DNA of 64,000 bases from PSRF01 sp051000815 (GCA_051000815.1 JBPCNX010000092.1:117109-181108), one strand, 5' to 3'; shown: positions 19,138 to 28,691, counted from the stretch's first letter. Translations and numbers: made by a program. Notes: a model not told the origin generated them from the sequence alone.

Positions 19138-21582
19138 CTACGATCCGTGTAAGGCTTTGACCTTAGTCATCAACTCTACAAACCGTGGATCCTCGCGGAG
19201 TGCGGTCCAGTTGGGATCATTTTCAAAGCAGGGCCGGTTTTCATTTCCCAGTGCGATAGCGCGCGCCAGCCATGAAAATGCGTTCTCACGCTGCTCTTCG
19301 AGGGCGTAAACCGAAGCGACAGAATAAGCAATATCCGGATCAACCTCGGCGTTGCGAATTACGCCGTTCGTTAGTTGCGAGAGAGCTTCGTCATGTTTGC
19401 CCTGGGCGCTCAGGAACATCGCCAGAAATGGACGAACACCGTGCATGTTTGGGTGCTTCGCCACGACCTGGTGCATCAGCTCAGCCGCCTCGTCGGTTTT
19501 ACCAGTGTAGTAGAGAGCGAGTGCGCGGAACGTTTTGACTAAAGGATTCTCAGGCTCGCCGGCGTTATCCAGCTGCCGCATCGTTTCCTCAAAGTGGCCC
19601 ATGTACATGTGGACTGTGGCCCGATTGTAGCTCGCCACAACATGAGCTGCCGGGTCGAGGCGCACCAGTCGATCATAACTGCGGAGGGCCCGCCCATATT
19701 CTCCGTCCAAACGATGCAACGTCGCCTTCACAAAATGCACCACGGCTTCATCCGGAGCTTCCCTGCGGGCCCGCCTTACTTCGTCGCGAGCTTTCTGTTT
19801 CTCTCCGCGCCAGAGATAAACAAAAACCATTAGCATGCGCGCCTCGATCAGTTGCGGGTCGATTGCCAATGCTTTGTTGAATGCAACCTCGGCGCGTTCG
19901 AAATCTTCCGCGCCACCCAGTCCCTTGAAGACGCGGTTGACATAAGCAGCGCCGAGCCCGTCGTAGGCCAGGGCAAAGTTCGGATCGAGTTCTACAGCGC
20001 GCTGAAAATGCTCAATTGCAGCGCGGCAATCCTCAGCCGCGATGGTGCGAAAGATAAATCGCGCAAACAAATCTCTGCCGCGCAAATACTGCTCGTAAGC
20101 TGTCGCATTCTCAGTTTTGGGCTTCGCAATGTTTTCCTGTTCAGCATGAGTCAGCTCGAGGCGAAGTCCCTCAACGATGCGCTGCGCAATGGTGTCCTGA
20201 ACGAGGATGATGTCCGAGGCGGAAGTGTCGATGCGATCGCTCCAGAGAATGTCGCCGGAAGCGACGTCCAGCAATTGTGCGGTAACACGAAATCTCTCCC
20301 CCGCATGAATGAATCCGGCGGTAAGAACGGCGTTAACATTCAATTCATTACCGACCTCGCGCGGATCGATCTGTTGCCCCTGGTACTTCGAGATCACCGA
20401 CGAAGGGCGAACGACGAGTGAACGCACCCGCGCAAGTTCCGTAATCACCGCATCGGCAAGAGAGAACTCATAAAAACTCGACGCCTGGTCATTACCCAAA
20501 TTGCGAAACGGCAAAATCGCCAGGCTTTTCTTCTCCTGATCCGCCATTGTGATGAATGGCGTTTCGTGAACTCCCTGCCTGGTAGGGGTGGCAAAAGTAG
20601 GGGACGTAGTCGGTGCTTCGGATCGCCCGATTGATTTCAACCAGCGCACTGCCTTCGACACAGGACTCTTGCCGCCAAGGTGGCGCGCCGGCTCAGGCGT
20701 GACGCTGAGATAGGGTTGACCCGGTACTGCTGCCGCGACTTCCTGAAGGACGGCGCGCAGATCGTCACGCATTTCTTCCATCTTCTGGTAGCGATCTCTT
20801 GGCTCCTTTGCCATGCTGCGCTCAAGAACCTGCTGCAACCGCTGGGGAATCGGTTCCTTCCTGATCTCAGAAACGGGCGGCGCCGGGTCGTGCAAAACTG
20901 CATGACGCACATCAATCGTCGTCTTGCCGCGAAACGGCCAGGTGCCTGTCAACATTTCATAAATCAACACTCCGGTGGAAAAAATATCGGCGCGCTTGTC
21001 GACGCGGTCACCGCGGGCCTGTTCCGGCGCTGCGTAGGTGGCTGTCCCGTAGGGAACCCCGACTTCGGTTAATTCCGTATGATGAATTCCGGTCGCGCCG
21101 GCTTGTTCGTCGTCGAGCAGTTTCGCCAACCCGAAGTCGAGGATCTTTACCTGACCCGACGGCGCAACCATGACATTGCCAGACTTGATGTCGCGGTGAA
21201 TTATGCCTCGAGCATGGGCCGCCGCCAGGGCATCGGCGACTTGAATCGCGATCAGCAGCGCACTCTTCAGCTCCAGAGGACGCCCGCCGACAAGCTGACG
21301 CACATTGCGTCCCTCAATGTGCTGCATTGCGATGAAGTGGACACCATTCACTTCGTCGAGATCAAAAATTGTGCAGATGTTTGGGTGATCGAGTGAGGAC
21401 GCCAGCCGAGCTTCTCGTTCAAAGCGTTTAAGATTTGCTTCTTTTGCAGTCAGCTCTGGCGGCAGGACTTTAACCACGACCGAACGACCCAGCTTCGTAT
21501 CAGTGGCTCTGTAAACCGTGCCTTGCCCGCCGGCGCCGAGCTTCTCCAAAATAAGATAACTGCCGAGGTTCTTGCCGATCAT
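19138..21582 (-). CDS. Ser/Thr protein kinase with TolB-like and TPR domains
   Basis: An 814-residue protein. Residues 1-270 are a PknB-type kinase: GAGGQGTVYRATD, catalytic VVVKVLPPEL, HRDIKSGNVMV and DFGLAKL are intact. After a linker comes an FlgO/TolB-N-like domain (about 350-480: ILPFRNLGNDQASSF, LDVASGDILWSDRID), then a TPR array to the end (about 510-805). No transmembrane segment is obvious, so it is probably cytosolic or peripheral. This design is common in Acidobacteriota. Its place between heptose kinase and PBP4 suggests an envelope link, by inference. Confidence 0.9.
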   Translation of the reverse strand: MIGKNLGSYLILEKLGAGGQGTVYRATDTKLGRSVVVKVLPPELTAKEANLKRFEREARLASSLDHPNICTIFDLDEVNGVHFIAMQHIEGRNVRQLVGGRPLELKSALLIAIQVADALAAAHARGIIHRDIKSGNVMVAPSGQVKILDFGLAKLLDDEQAGATGIHHTELTEVGVPYGTATYAAPEQARGDRVDKRADIFSTGVLIYEMLTGTWPFRGKTTIDVRHAVLHDPAPPVSEIRKEPIPQRLQQVLERSMAKEPRDRYQKMEEMRDDLRAVLQEVAAAVPGQPYLSVTPEPARHLGGKSPVSKAVRWLKSIGRSEAPTTSPTFATPTRQGVHETPFITMADQEKKSLAILPFRNLGNDQASSFYEFSLADAVITELARVRSLVVRPSSVISKYQGQQIDPREVGNELNVNAVLTAGFIHAGERFRVTAQLLDVASGDILWSDRIDTSASDIILVQDTIAQRIVEGLRLELTHAEQENIAKPKTENATAYEQYLRGRDLFARFIFRTIAAEDCRAAIEHFQRAVELDPNFALAYDGLGAAYVNRVFKGLGGAEDFERAEVAFNKALAIDPQLIEARMLMVFVYLWRGEKQKARDEVRRARREAPDEAVVHFVKATLHRLDGEYGRALRSYDRLVRLDPAAHVVASYNRATVHMYMGHFEETMRQLDNAGEPENPLVKTFRALALYYTGKTDEAAELMHQVVAKHPNMHGVRPFLAMFLSAQGKHDEALSQLTNGVIRNAEVDPDIAYSVASVYALEEQRENAFSWLARAIALGNENRPCFENDPNWTALREDPRFVELMTKVKALHGS

Positions 21583-21606
21583 TGGTTGCCAACCATTGTT
21601 TGCAGA

Positions 21607-22593
21607 TCAGTTGAACGATTCGATTACTTCTCTATCGCTTGCGATCGCAGTTCCCACCTTAGCCACAACGATACCGGCGGCATGATTCGCGAGGTCAGCA
21701 GCTTCAATCAATGTTGAGCCCGCCGCCAGGGCCGCCGCGAGTGTGGCTATTACGGTGTCGCCGGCACCGGTGACATCATAGACTTCGCGTGCGGCTGTGG
21801 CGACATAAACCGGATCGCTATCGCCTTCAAGCAGCATCATGCCGCGGTCACCGCGCGTGATCAGCACGGCGTCACAATTCAGTTGACTGCGTATCAGCCT
21901 GGCGGCCTCATGCAGCCCCTCATCTGTGTCTGCTTCCAGATTAGTCATACGCAGTGCTTCATGATGATTTGGGGTAATTAACGTTGCCGGCTGATAAGAA
22001 AAAAAGTTGCGCATTTTGGGATCGACCAGCACCGGGACGCGCGCGTACGCGCGGGGTAAAATCTCAGCGAGAATGCGAGGTGTTACGACACCCTTATTGT
22101 AATCAGAGATAACCAGTGCGTCGGCGGTCTCCAGAGCGTCTCTTAACGCTTCTATGATTCTCTGTTCCGTCTGACCGTTTACCGGTGTTCGGAATTCCCG
22201 GTCGGCACGAACAACTAACTGGCTATGTGCGATGATCCGTGTCTTGACGGTAGAAGGCCGGTGCTCATCGACAACCAGATAATCATTGCTCTGGCTGCGA
22301 CTCACTTCATGCAGACTCGCTCGCAAACGCTTACCGGCGTCATCGTTGCCCACGACACCAACAACAGACGCGTTCGCGCCCAGGGCAACAAGATTTGCCA
22401 GAACGTTTGCGGCCCCGCCAAGATGAACTGACTCACGTCGAACATCAACAACAGGCACCGGCGCTTCCGGCGAAATGCGGGTCACATCTCCCCAGACAAA
22501 CTCATCCAGCATCACGTCGCCCAACACAACGATTTTGCGGTCGCGGATGGAGTCGATGATTTCTTTGGCTCGCGAGCTCTTAAGTCGAGTCAC
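21607..22593 (-). CDS. rfaE1: D-glycero-beta-D-manno-heptose-7-phosphate kinase
   Basis: A 328-residue PfkB/ribokinase-family protein corresponding to the kinase half of HldE (no nucleotidyltransferase domain, so HldC must be encoded elsewhere). It phosphorylates heptose-7-phosphate at C1 for ADP-heptose synthesis. Visible are VVLGDVMLDEFVWGDVTRIS, SVHLGGAANVLANL, and VYDVTGAGDTVIATL with the catalytic Asp. The start is GTG at 22593 with GGGGG upstream; the longer frame overlaps the glycosyltransferase gene and reads as noise. It lies 29 bases after the GT9 gene and 24 before the kinase gene. Confidence 0.92.
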   Translation of the reverse strand: MTRLKSSRAKEIIDSIRDRKIVVLGDVMLDEFVWGDVTRISPEAPVPVVDVRRESVHLGGAANVLANLVALGANASVVGVVGNDDAGKRLRASLHEVSRSQSNDYLVVDEHRPSTVKTRIIAHSQLVVRADREFRTPVNGQTEQRIIEALRDALETADALVISDYNKGVVTPRILAEILPRAYARVPVLVDPKMRNFFSYQPATLITPNHHEALRMTNLEADTDEGLHEAARLIRSQLNCDAVLITRGDRGMMLLEGDSDPVYVATAAREVYDVTGAGDTVIATLAAALAAGSTLIEAADLANHAAGIVVAKVGTAIASDREVIESFN

Positions 22594-22622
22594 AACGCTA
22601 GGCCCCCGCAAAGACGTGTGTG

Positions 22623-23768
22623 TCAGGCATCCAGTCGCATTATTCGGTCCAGGGCCGCAAGCACTCGCTCTACCGGCACCCGCAGAATGCATTCGGGCTG
22701 CGAAAATTTCTCGCAGTAATAACCGTGACACGGCTGGCAATCCATTTCTTCGAACACCACTTCGGCAGGCGCGGTCGCCCATGGGCCCCAATGCCCGATG
22801 TTTGAAGAACCGAAAATCACTACCACGGGCAGACCCACGGCGGCAGCGATATGAGCGATGCCACTATCGTTGCCCACAAAGAGACGGGCCCGTGCAGTCA
22901 GCGCCGTCACCTCAGGCAAAGAAAGATCTGTGAAGGCAACAATCGGGGCCGAAGAACCGTTTTTCAATTCCGCCGCAATTAACGCCTCTGCGGGAGCAGT
23001 GGTTACAACAACAGCCAAACCGCGCCCCGCCAAATGTTCCGCCACCCGCGCAAACTTCTCCGTTGCCCATTGTTTGGTGGCAAATGCCGCGGCTGGATGA
23101 ATGACGGCGAACGGAGTTTGTTCACCCAGACCTGCCTGCCGGAGACGGGCACTGACGCTCGTCGCTGCATGATCAGTAACGGTTAGTTGGGTGGGCGGTC
23201 GATCTGTTACTGGCACACCTGTCCAGCCGAGTAACGCCAGCTGTTGCTCCACTGAATGACAAGTATCTCGTTTCCACAACAGCAAAGATGACGGTGCAAG
23301 ATGCGTGTAAAGGCGGCTGTACTGATAGGCAGCGTAGCCCACTCGTTGTTTTGCTCCGGAAGCGCGCGTAAGCAGGGTAGCGGTAGTGCCGCCGTGAAGA
23401 TTGTAGGCCACGTCGTAACGAGGCGATCGCAGTTGCCGCGCAACCCGGGCGCGAGAGGAAGCGCTGCCACGTTTCAGCGTGATGATGTTGTCAACACAGG
23501 TAAAGCCTTCGAGTACTGGAGCCACCCAGTCTTCCAACAAGATGTCAACGCGCGCCTGGGGGAGAAAACGTTTCAATGCGTAAAGCGAAGGCGTGGTTAA
23601 GACGGTGTCGCCGATGGAGCGAAGTTTGACGATAAGTACGCTGCGAACTTTTGCCCAGTCCCAAAGCGCTGGGCCAAGCGGCTGTGGTTCTTCTTCGAGA
23701 CGCAAACCGTGCATTGCGGCAGCGCGCATCTGCGGAGAAGACTCAACGATTTCGCCCACGCTCTTCAT
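22623..23768 (-). CDS. Glycosyltransferase family 9 (heptosyltransferase-like)
   Basis: A 381-residue transferase of the ADP-heptose:LPS heptosyltransferase family. SVLIVKLRSIGDTVLTTPSL (about 43-62 of this model) is the N-terminal signature, VIHPAAAFATKQW the donor-side motif and FVGNDSGIAHIAAAVGLP the C-terminal signature. It adds heptose to the lipid A core at the inner membrane, by family. The start is uncertain: the ATG at 23768 overlaps the Trm112-like gene by 26 bases and lacks a good ribosome binding site. Cysteines near the end (CQPCHGYYC) are typical of one GT9 subgroup. Confidence 0.88.
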   Translation of the reverse strand: MKSVGEIVESSPQMRAAAMHGLRLEEEPQPLGPALWDWAKVRSVLIVKLRSIGDTVLTTPSLYALKRFLPQARVDILLEDWVAPVLEGFTCVDNIITLKRGSASSRARVARQLRSPRYDVAYNLHGGTTATLLTRASGAKQRVGYAAYQYSRLYTHLAPSSLLLWKRDTCHSVEQQLALLGWTGVPVTDRPPTQLTVTDHAATSVSARLRQAGLGEQTPFAVIHPAAAFATKQWATEKFARVAEHLAGRGLAVVVTTAPAEALIAAELKNGSSAPIVAFTDLSLPEVTALTARARLFVGNDSGIAHIAAAVGLPVVVIFGSSNIGHWGPWATAPAEVVFEEMDCQPCHGYYCEKFSQPECILRVPVERVLAALDRIMRLDA

Positions 23769-23946
23769 CCTGGGCCGGCTCTTCAATCGTGGCCTCGTCA
23801 ATCAACATCACCGGAATGTCATCGCGAATAGGATAGACGCGTTTACACTCAACGCACTTCAGAGCAGTGCCGTCTGGTTTTAGTTCCACCTTTGCCTTAC
23901 ACGCGGGACAGGCAAGTATCTCCAACAAGTCTTCACTTAGTGCCAT
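23743..23946 (-). CDS. Trm112/YcaR-like zinc-ribbon protein
   Basis: A 67-residue protein with the Trm112-family pattern: LLEILACPACKAKV, then LKCVECKRVYPIRDDIPVML. The two CxxC-type pairs form a small zinc knuckle. Relatives stabilise methyltransferases or sit beside LPS genes (YcaR next to lpxK/kdsB); here it precedes heptose genes. I start at 23946 (AAGG upstream), giving the usual length; the open frame extends to 24033 without family similarity. It overlaps the next gene. Confidence 0.88.
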   Translation of the reverse strand: MALSEDLLEILACPACKAKVELKPDGTALKCVECKRVYPIRDDIPVMLIDEATIEEPAQDEERGRNR

Positions 23947-24116
23947 AGACGCCTTTCTGGACCTGATAATCTCGGGAGTGTTTAAGAAAGAAGCTTTCTG
24001 TAGGCAAAGCTTATCATAGGACAGTGATCGCAAAAGACTGAAATCTCCGCGGCAGGCTTTTCAGGTTTTCACTACCTTCTTGCACTATCCCAGGCGACAC
24101 GTTAGCGTTAATCAGA

Positions 24117-25973
24117 ATGAGCACAGAGGAAAAGAAAAAACGGGTAACTCCGGCGTCTGCCTGGCGCGATGCCCAGGAGCTGCTCTATGCGCATCGCTAC
24201 CGCCTGGCTCTCGGCATGTTCCTCATGATTATCAATCGACTCGTGGGCCTGGTTTTGCCGGCGAGCTCCAAGTATTTGATCGACGACGTTATCCTGAAGC
24301 ACCGAAGCGAACTGCTCTTCCCCTTGGCTCTGGCCGCCGGGGCCGCAACGATTATCCAGGCATTGAGTTCCTTTGCGCTCTCCCAGGTGTTAGGCGTAGC
24401 TGCACAACGCGCCATAACGGAGATGCGCAAGAGTGTGCAGGAACATGTGGCGCGTTTGCCCATCAGGTACTTCGATTCAACACAGACCGGAGTGCTGATC
24501 TCGCGCATCATGACCGACGCCGAAGGCATTCGTAATCTTGTAGGCACGGGTTTGGTGCAGTTGGTGGGCGGTCTGGTAACTGCCGTGATCGCCCTGATAG
24601 TCCTCTTCTATCTGAACTGGCGTTTAACCTCGATCACCTTGCTGGCTCTCGCCGCGTTTGGCGGCGCCATGGCGGTGGCCTTCAAGAAGCTGAGACCACT
24701 GTTTCGCGAACGAGGAAAGATCAATGCCGAAGTTACCGGCCGCTTAACCGAGTCGCTGGGCGGCATTCGCATCGTCAAAGCTTACGCTGCCGAGAAACGT
24801 GAGGAACTGGTCTTCGCGCGCGGGGCGCATAAACTGTTTCGCAACATCGCCCGCTCGATGACCGCAGTCTCAGGCGTTACTGCATTTTCTACAATCATTG
24901 TCGGTATGGTTGGCGTCATTCTGATCCTGATCGGCGGCAGCGCGGTACTCGATGGCCAGATGACGTTGGGCGATCTTTTCATGTACATGATCTTCACCGG
25001 GCTGGTGGCGGCGCCGCTCGTGGAGATCGCTTCTATCGGAACGCAAATCACGGAAGCCTTTGCGGGTTTGGATCGCATCCGCGAGATCCGCCACATGGCT
25101 ACTGAGGACGAGGATGAGGCCCAGCGCGTCGCGCTTGGGAAGATACAGGGTGAGATTGCTTTCCGCGATGTAAGCTTCGAATACAGCGAAGGCGCTCCAG
25201 TGCTGCGTGACGTTTCATTTACGGCAGCCGCGGGATCCACCACCGCGCTGGTCGGGTCCAGCGGTTCGGGAAAGTCGACACTAATAAGTTTGGTGATGGC
25301 CTTTAACAGACCACTCGCGGGCAAAGTTACTTTGGACGGACGCGATTTGGCTTCGATTCGATTAAAGGACTATCGCAATCAACTCGGCGTGGTTTTACAG
25401 GACAACTTCCTTTTCGACGGCACGATCGCTGAGAACATCGGGTTCTCGTATCCGCATGCTACGCGCGAGGAAATCATCGCCGCCAGCCGCGTTGCTCACT
25501 GCGAGGAATTTATCAATGGCTTCGCCGATGGCTACGACACAGTTGTCGGCGAACGCGGTGTCAAATTATCCGGCGGACAGCGCCAGCGTGTGGCTATCGC
25601 CAGGGCAATTTTGGCGAAACCCAAAATACTAATCCTGGATGAAGCGACTTCCAGTCTCGACAGTGAAAGTGAGGCGATGATTCAGGATGGTTTACAGACG
25701 CTCAGGCGGGGCCGTACCACTTTTGTCATTGCTCATCGCCTCTCGACGATTCGCAGCGCCGATCAGATCCTGGTGCTCGAGGCCGGGAAGATAGTTGAGT
25801 GCGGCACACATGATGAATTGCTCGCCGCGGGGGGTCGCTATAGACACTTATACGACAAGCAATACTTATTCGAGCGCAATCAGTTCATCAATCCGGGCGA
25901 GGATTTTACGCCGGAGTTGCCCAAACCTGCGGCTGCCGCGCCTGACTCCGCGGTGCTCCCTACAAACCTCTAG
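24117..25973 (+). CDS. ABC exporter, MsbA-like (lipid A-core flippase candidate)
   Basis: A 618-residue half-transporter fused to its ATPase. Six membrane helices span about 25-320, then the nucleotide-binding domain: Walker A GSSGSGKST (about 383), Q-loop VVLQDNFLFDGTI, signature LSGGQRQRVA (about 484), Walker B ILILDEATSSLD and switch His in VIAHRLST. Homodimers of this class flip lipid-linked cargo across the inner membrane. Divergent position next to heptosyltransferase and heptose-kinase genes makes MsbA the best guess; other multidrug-type substrates cannot be excluded. The C-terminus is Pro/Ala-rich. Confidence 0.88.
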   Translation: MSTEEKKKRVTPASAWRDAQELLYAHRYRLALGMFLMIINRLVGLVLPASSKYLIDDVILKHRSELLFPLALAAGAATIIQALSSFALSQVLGVAAQRAITEMRKSVQEHVARLPIRYFDSTQTGVLISRIMTDAEGIRNLVGTGLVQLVGGLVTAVIALIVLFYLNWRLTSITLLALAAFGGAMAVAFKKLRPLFRERGKINAEVTGRLTESLGGIRIVKAYAAEKREELVFARGAHKLFRNIARSMTAVSGVTAFSTIIVGMVGVILILIGGSAVLDGQMTLGDLFMYMIFTGLVAAPLVEIASIGTQITEAFAGLDRIREIRHMATEDEDEAQRVALGKIQGEIAFRDVSFEYSEGAPVLRDVSFTAAAGSTTALVGSSGSGKSTLISLVMAFNRPLAGKVTLDGRDLASIRLKDYRNQLGVVLQDNFLFDGTIAENIGFSYPHATREEIIAASRVAHCEEFINGFADGYDTVVGERGVKLSGGQRQRVAIARAILAKPKILILDEATSSLDSESEAMIQDGLQTLRRGRTTFVIAHRLSTIRSADQILVLEAGKIVECGTHDELLAAGGRYRHLYDKQYLFERNQFINPGEDFTPELPKPAAAAPDSAVLPTNL

Positions 25974-26000
25974 TTCTCTTGCCTGAATTGTCTTAGTCTG

Positions 26001-26078
26001 ATCCGCGTTTGTCCGCGTAAATCAGCGGCTGGTGTTTCTCGTTTTGCAATTTTCTGTTTGCAGTTTACCGTTAGCATT
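26001..26078. repeat. Decamer then heptamer tandem repeats ending at a start codon
   Basis: 26001-26028 holds three ten-base units (atccgcgttt, gtccgcgtaa, atcagcgg). 26044-26078 holds five seven-base units (ttgcaat, tttctgt, ttgcagt, ttaccgt, tagcatt), the last ending immediately before the ATG at 26079. An inverted set of the heptamer follows the gene at 26851-26885. Confidence 0.8.
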
Positions 26079-26840
26079 ATGTCGCTGGAATTCGCTGTTG
26101 AATATCCCTGCATCCTGCGAGCACGCTATTCCGAGCAGCATCTGCGCGATTGGGGCCGGCTGAGTAATTTGCACACGCGGTTGACGACCGGAGATACCAG
26201 CGCGCCCTCAGAGGACAAACTCCGCTGGGTGGAGAACGCGAGCGCGGAAATCGAATTGATGCAAAAGGAGACTGAGGTTTGTCTTCACTGTCCCTCATTC
26301 TTACCCAGCGATGCCGCGGGCGAAGGTGAATCGGTGGGATGCCTGGGTCGAATCACGTATCCGATTGAAGCCCAGTTTGAAAAGTTTCTCGCTGACCGCG
26401 TCCAACTCTGCCTCGACACCCTCGACAAGGAAGATCAACCTCGACTGCTCCGCATCCTCGTCGATTCCGAGTCTCCTTTCGATGGTGAGGCAACAAAAGA
26501 GTTGCGTCGCGTGACGACCGCCGAAGGACTGCGTTTCTACGAACTCCGCTTGCCGATTCGATTGACACGAGACGCAATCGCAATCTCCACGGACAACATC
26601 TTCGATCTGCTTGCCGGGTTTCGTTCTGAAGACAACGAACAGAACAGCTACACACGAGAACTGCCGCATGCGGCGACTGCCGATTATTACGATTTTCTTG
26701 ACCTGCTACTGCGCAACGACCTCAACCAATCCGAGGTGGCCCGACTAACTGCGCGCAGCCGGAACTATCTGCAGTTTCTTCGCCTGCTGGCCGCAATTGA
26801 ACGCGCCGAGGCGCTAAATACACGCGTACTGATTGATTAG
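26079..26840 (+). CDS. Protein of unknown function flanked by heptamer repeats
   Basis: A 253-residue soluble protein without signal or membrane segment; I do not recognise the family. It is acidic, with CLHCPSFLP near 85 and CLGRITYP near 105 (two cysteine sites), and a helical C-terminal half ending LLRNDLNQSEVARLTARSRNYLQFLRLLAAIERAE. The ATG at 26079 is chosen because it follows the repeat exactly; an upstream TTG exists. No Shine-Dalgarno is visible. It follows the MsbA-like gene on the same strand after about 100 bases. Confidence 0.65.
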   Translation: MSLEFAVEYPCILRARYSEQHLRDWGRLSNLHTRLTTGDTSAPSEDKLRWVENASAEIELMQKETEVCLHCPSFLPSDAAGEGESVGCLGRITYPIEAQFEKFLADRVQLCLDTLDKEDQPRLLRILVDSESPFDGEATKELRRVTTAEGLRFYELRLPIRLTRDAIAISTDNIFDLLAGFRSEDNEQNSYTRELPHAATADYYDFLDLLLRNDLNQSEVARLTARSRNYLQFLRLLAAIERAEALNTRVLID

Positions 26841-27343
26841 TTGCCGCCGCATTGCAGATTGCAGATTGCCAATTGCCGATTAGTGGAAGCAGTACCACCA
26901 GGCGGGTAGCCGGTGGCCCTATATGCAGGCACTCAATCCCTGCGACATCGCGCCCAACATCCGGGGTCTCGAGTCATGAATCATTACCACGCGAGTCCTG
27001 AATGCTAGCGCATCGGCCCACCCGCTACCGCTTGGTGGTACTGACCTCATCGCCAGACCGACCCACTACCACCCCTCCGCCCGTTTCGTTGACACTCATT
27101 AGGGTTTGGAATATTCTTCGCCCACCTCGCAAGGTGTTCTTCGCAGTATTCAAGACAACGCTCAGACCGGTTGGTTTTCTTCCGAGTCGCTGCGTCCTTG
27201 CACACTCGCCCAAACCAGCCCGTTCATGAGGAATCGCTATTGCTGATTCCCGCAACCGCTCACAAAACGCCAGGCATTTATCCCCAGGCAATGCTCATAA
27301 CAGACACACTCACTTTTCAGAACCACGCCTTCAAGGAGGACAT
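26841..27343. other. Gene-free region with repeats and a long palindromic element
   Basis: About 503 bases. A heptamer arm (attgcag, attgcag, attgcca, attgccg) lies at 26851-26885, the palindromic element at 26890-27043, and then 300 bases without a convincing gene up to the strong ribosome binding site AAGGAGGA at 27333-27340. Confidence 0.6.
26890..27043. repeat. 154-base element with inverted ends (MITE-like or structured repeat)
   Basis: The left end cagtaccaccaggcgggtagc (26890-26910, shown in part: cagtaccacc) is the imperfect inverse of the right end gctaccgcttggtggtactg (27024-27043). Further inner bases (ccggtgg / cccaccc) can extend the pairing. A fragment of the same end sequence recurs at 63870-63891, so it is a dispersed element. 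No coding capacity is seen. Confidence 0.6.
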
Positions 27344-27666
27344 ATGAAAAAGGTCGTTTCGACAATCGTGCTGGCGATATTAGTCGCCTCTTCCGCGTCG
27401 GCCGCCCAGATTTTCGGCAGTTGAAGGAAGATGGTCGTCCTCTGAATAATGTGAAGTTTGAGGTTTTCTGCAAGGACGGCAATTTCTCCGGAGTGACGGA
27501 TGGCTTCGGCGCTTACAGCATCAATGTGGGCAGGGGAAAATGCACCTTCAGGCTCTATTACAAGAACCAGACTCCTACCTACGATCTCTATTCTTACGAC
27601 AACCCCCTGCGCTACGACTTCGACGTCGTCTTGCAGAACGGGACCTATATATTGCGGAGGAAATAG
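27344..27666 (+). pseudogene. Frameshifted small exported protein (carboxypeptidase-regulatory-like fold)
   Basis: A perfect AAGGAGGA and ATG at 27344 open a clear signal peptide (MKKVVSTIVLAILVASSASA) that hits a stop right after AAQIFGS. The body continues in the -1 frame from about 27418: LKEDGRPLNNVKFEVFCKDG, TDGFGAYSINVGRGKCTFRL, ending at 27666. Total length is one base short of a whole number of codons, so a single-base deletion near 27414-27420 explains it. The body resembles a small beta-sandwich (CarboxypepD_reg/prealbumin-like) as in secreted proteins. Decay or a sequencing error are both possible. Two bases separate it from the next, also frameshifted, gene. Confidence 0.7.
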
Positions 27667-27668
27667 TC

Positions 27669-28608
27669 ATGGACGAGACGTTTCCCACTACGGCGCAGCC
27701 ACAGACTGCAAAGGAATCACGCCAGGAGCCGCCCAAGGTCGAAAAGACGGAAGAGAAGCTGGGACAAGGCGGACATAATTTTCAAGTTCGTAGGAGCGAT
27801 TGGGACCGCAGTGGTCGTGGGTCTGGTGGGAATTTTCGGTTCCAGCTTTCTCGCTGAGCGCCAGGAAGCGGAGACGAATCTGCGGCTGTATACCGAGTTG
27901 ATGAGCCGCCGCGAAGAGGCTGACACCTCCCTGCGCAAGGAAATGTTCAATTCGATCATCGTCAACTTTCTCAAACCAACCTCGGATGAACGGCCGGAAA
28001 AGACTGTGCTAAACCTCGAGTTGCTGGCCTATAACTTTCACGACTCACTCGATCTGGAACCGCTCTTCAAAGATGTGTACAAGAAACTCACCCCCCGAAG
28101 GGAACAGAACCAGCCTTACATTGACCGTCTGATACGGGTGACGCGCGATGTGGTTGAAAAGCAGATCGCCGCCGAAGCCGGCGGGAAGCGTGATGGCACG
28201 ATTGCCTTCGAGAGCTTAAAAGATCAACCGGGCGGCGTAACGGTATTGGAGGATTTCATCCAGGTGAAATCAAACGATCCGGATCAGCCTCCTAAACAGA
28301 AACAGGTCCGCGTCGAAGTGCTCAGCTTTGACACAGAGAAACAGGAATTGAGAGTCAGGCTGATAGTGAGAAGCTCGCCGGATACCGATGAAGCCGATGC
28401 CGTGTTTACAGTTGGCTACTTCGATTTCCCGATGCTCGACAATATCCGGCTCCCTGAGGGACTTCGCTGCGCAATCGTGCTAAACGCTTTCGACGCGGAG
28501 TATGCCGACTTCACTTTCGTCTACTTCCCAGGTTCGCGCGCCAGCCTCAAGGAAAAGCCCTATTACGACGAAATCCTCTTCAACCTGCGAAAGCCGCCAG
28601 CAAACTAA
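27669..28608 (+). pseudogene. Frameshifted membrane-anchored protein of unknown function
   Basis: ATG at 27669 with GGAGGA nine bases upstream starts a polar N-terminus (MDETFPTTAQPQTAKES, then EKTEEKL). The reading then has to shift at about 27764-27767, where removing one G gives EKLDKADIIFKFVGAIG and a membrane helix AVVVGLVGIFGSSFL, continuing in frame to 28608. Length is one base over a whole number of codons. The 312-residue restored product has a TM segment near residue 45, a coiled-coil-prone stretch and a mixed alpha/beta C-terminal part. I do not recognise a family. An internal start at 27811 would give a 265-residue remnant. Confidence 0.65.
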
Positions 28609-28691
28609 GCGGGATCCTGTTGTCTAGGCCTTGGGCGCAAACTAACAGTTTTGGTTACCGATCAAATGGAACAGAGGAAAAGTCATGGGGT

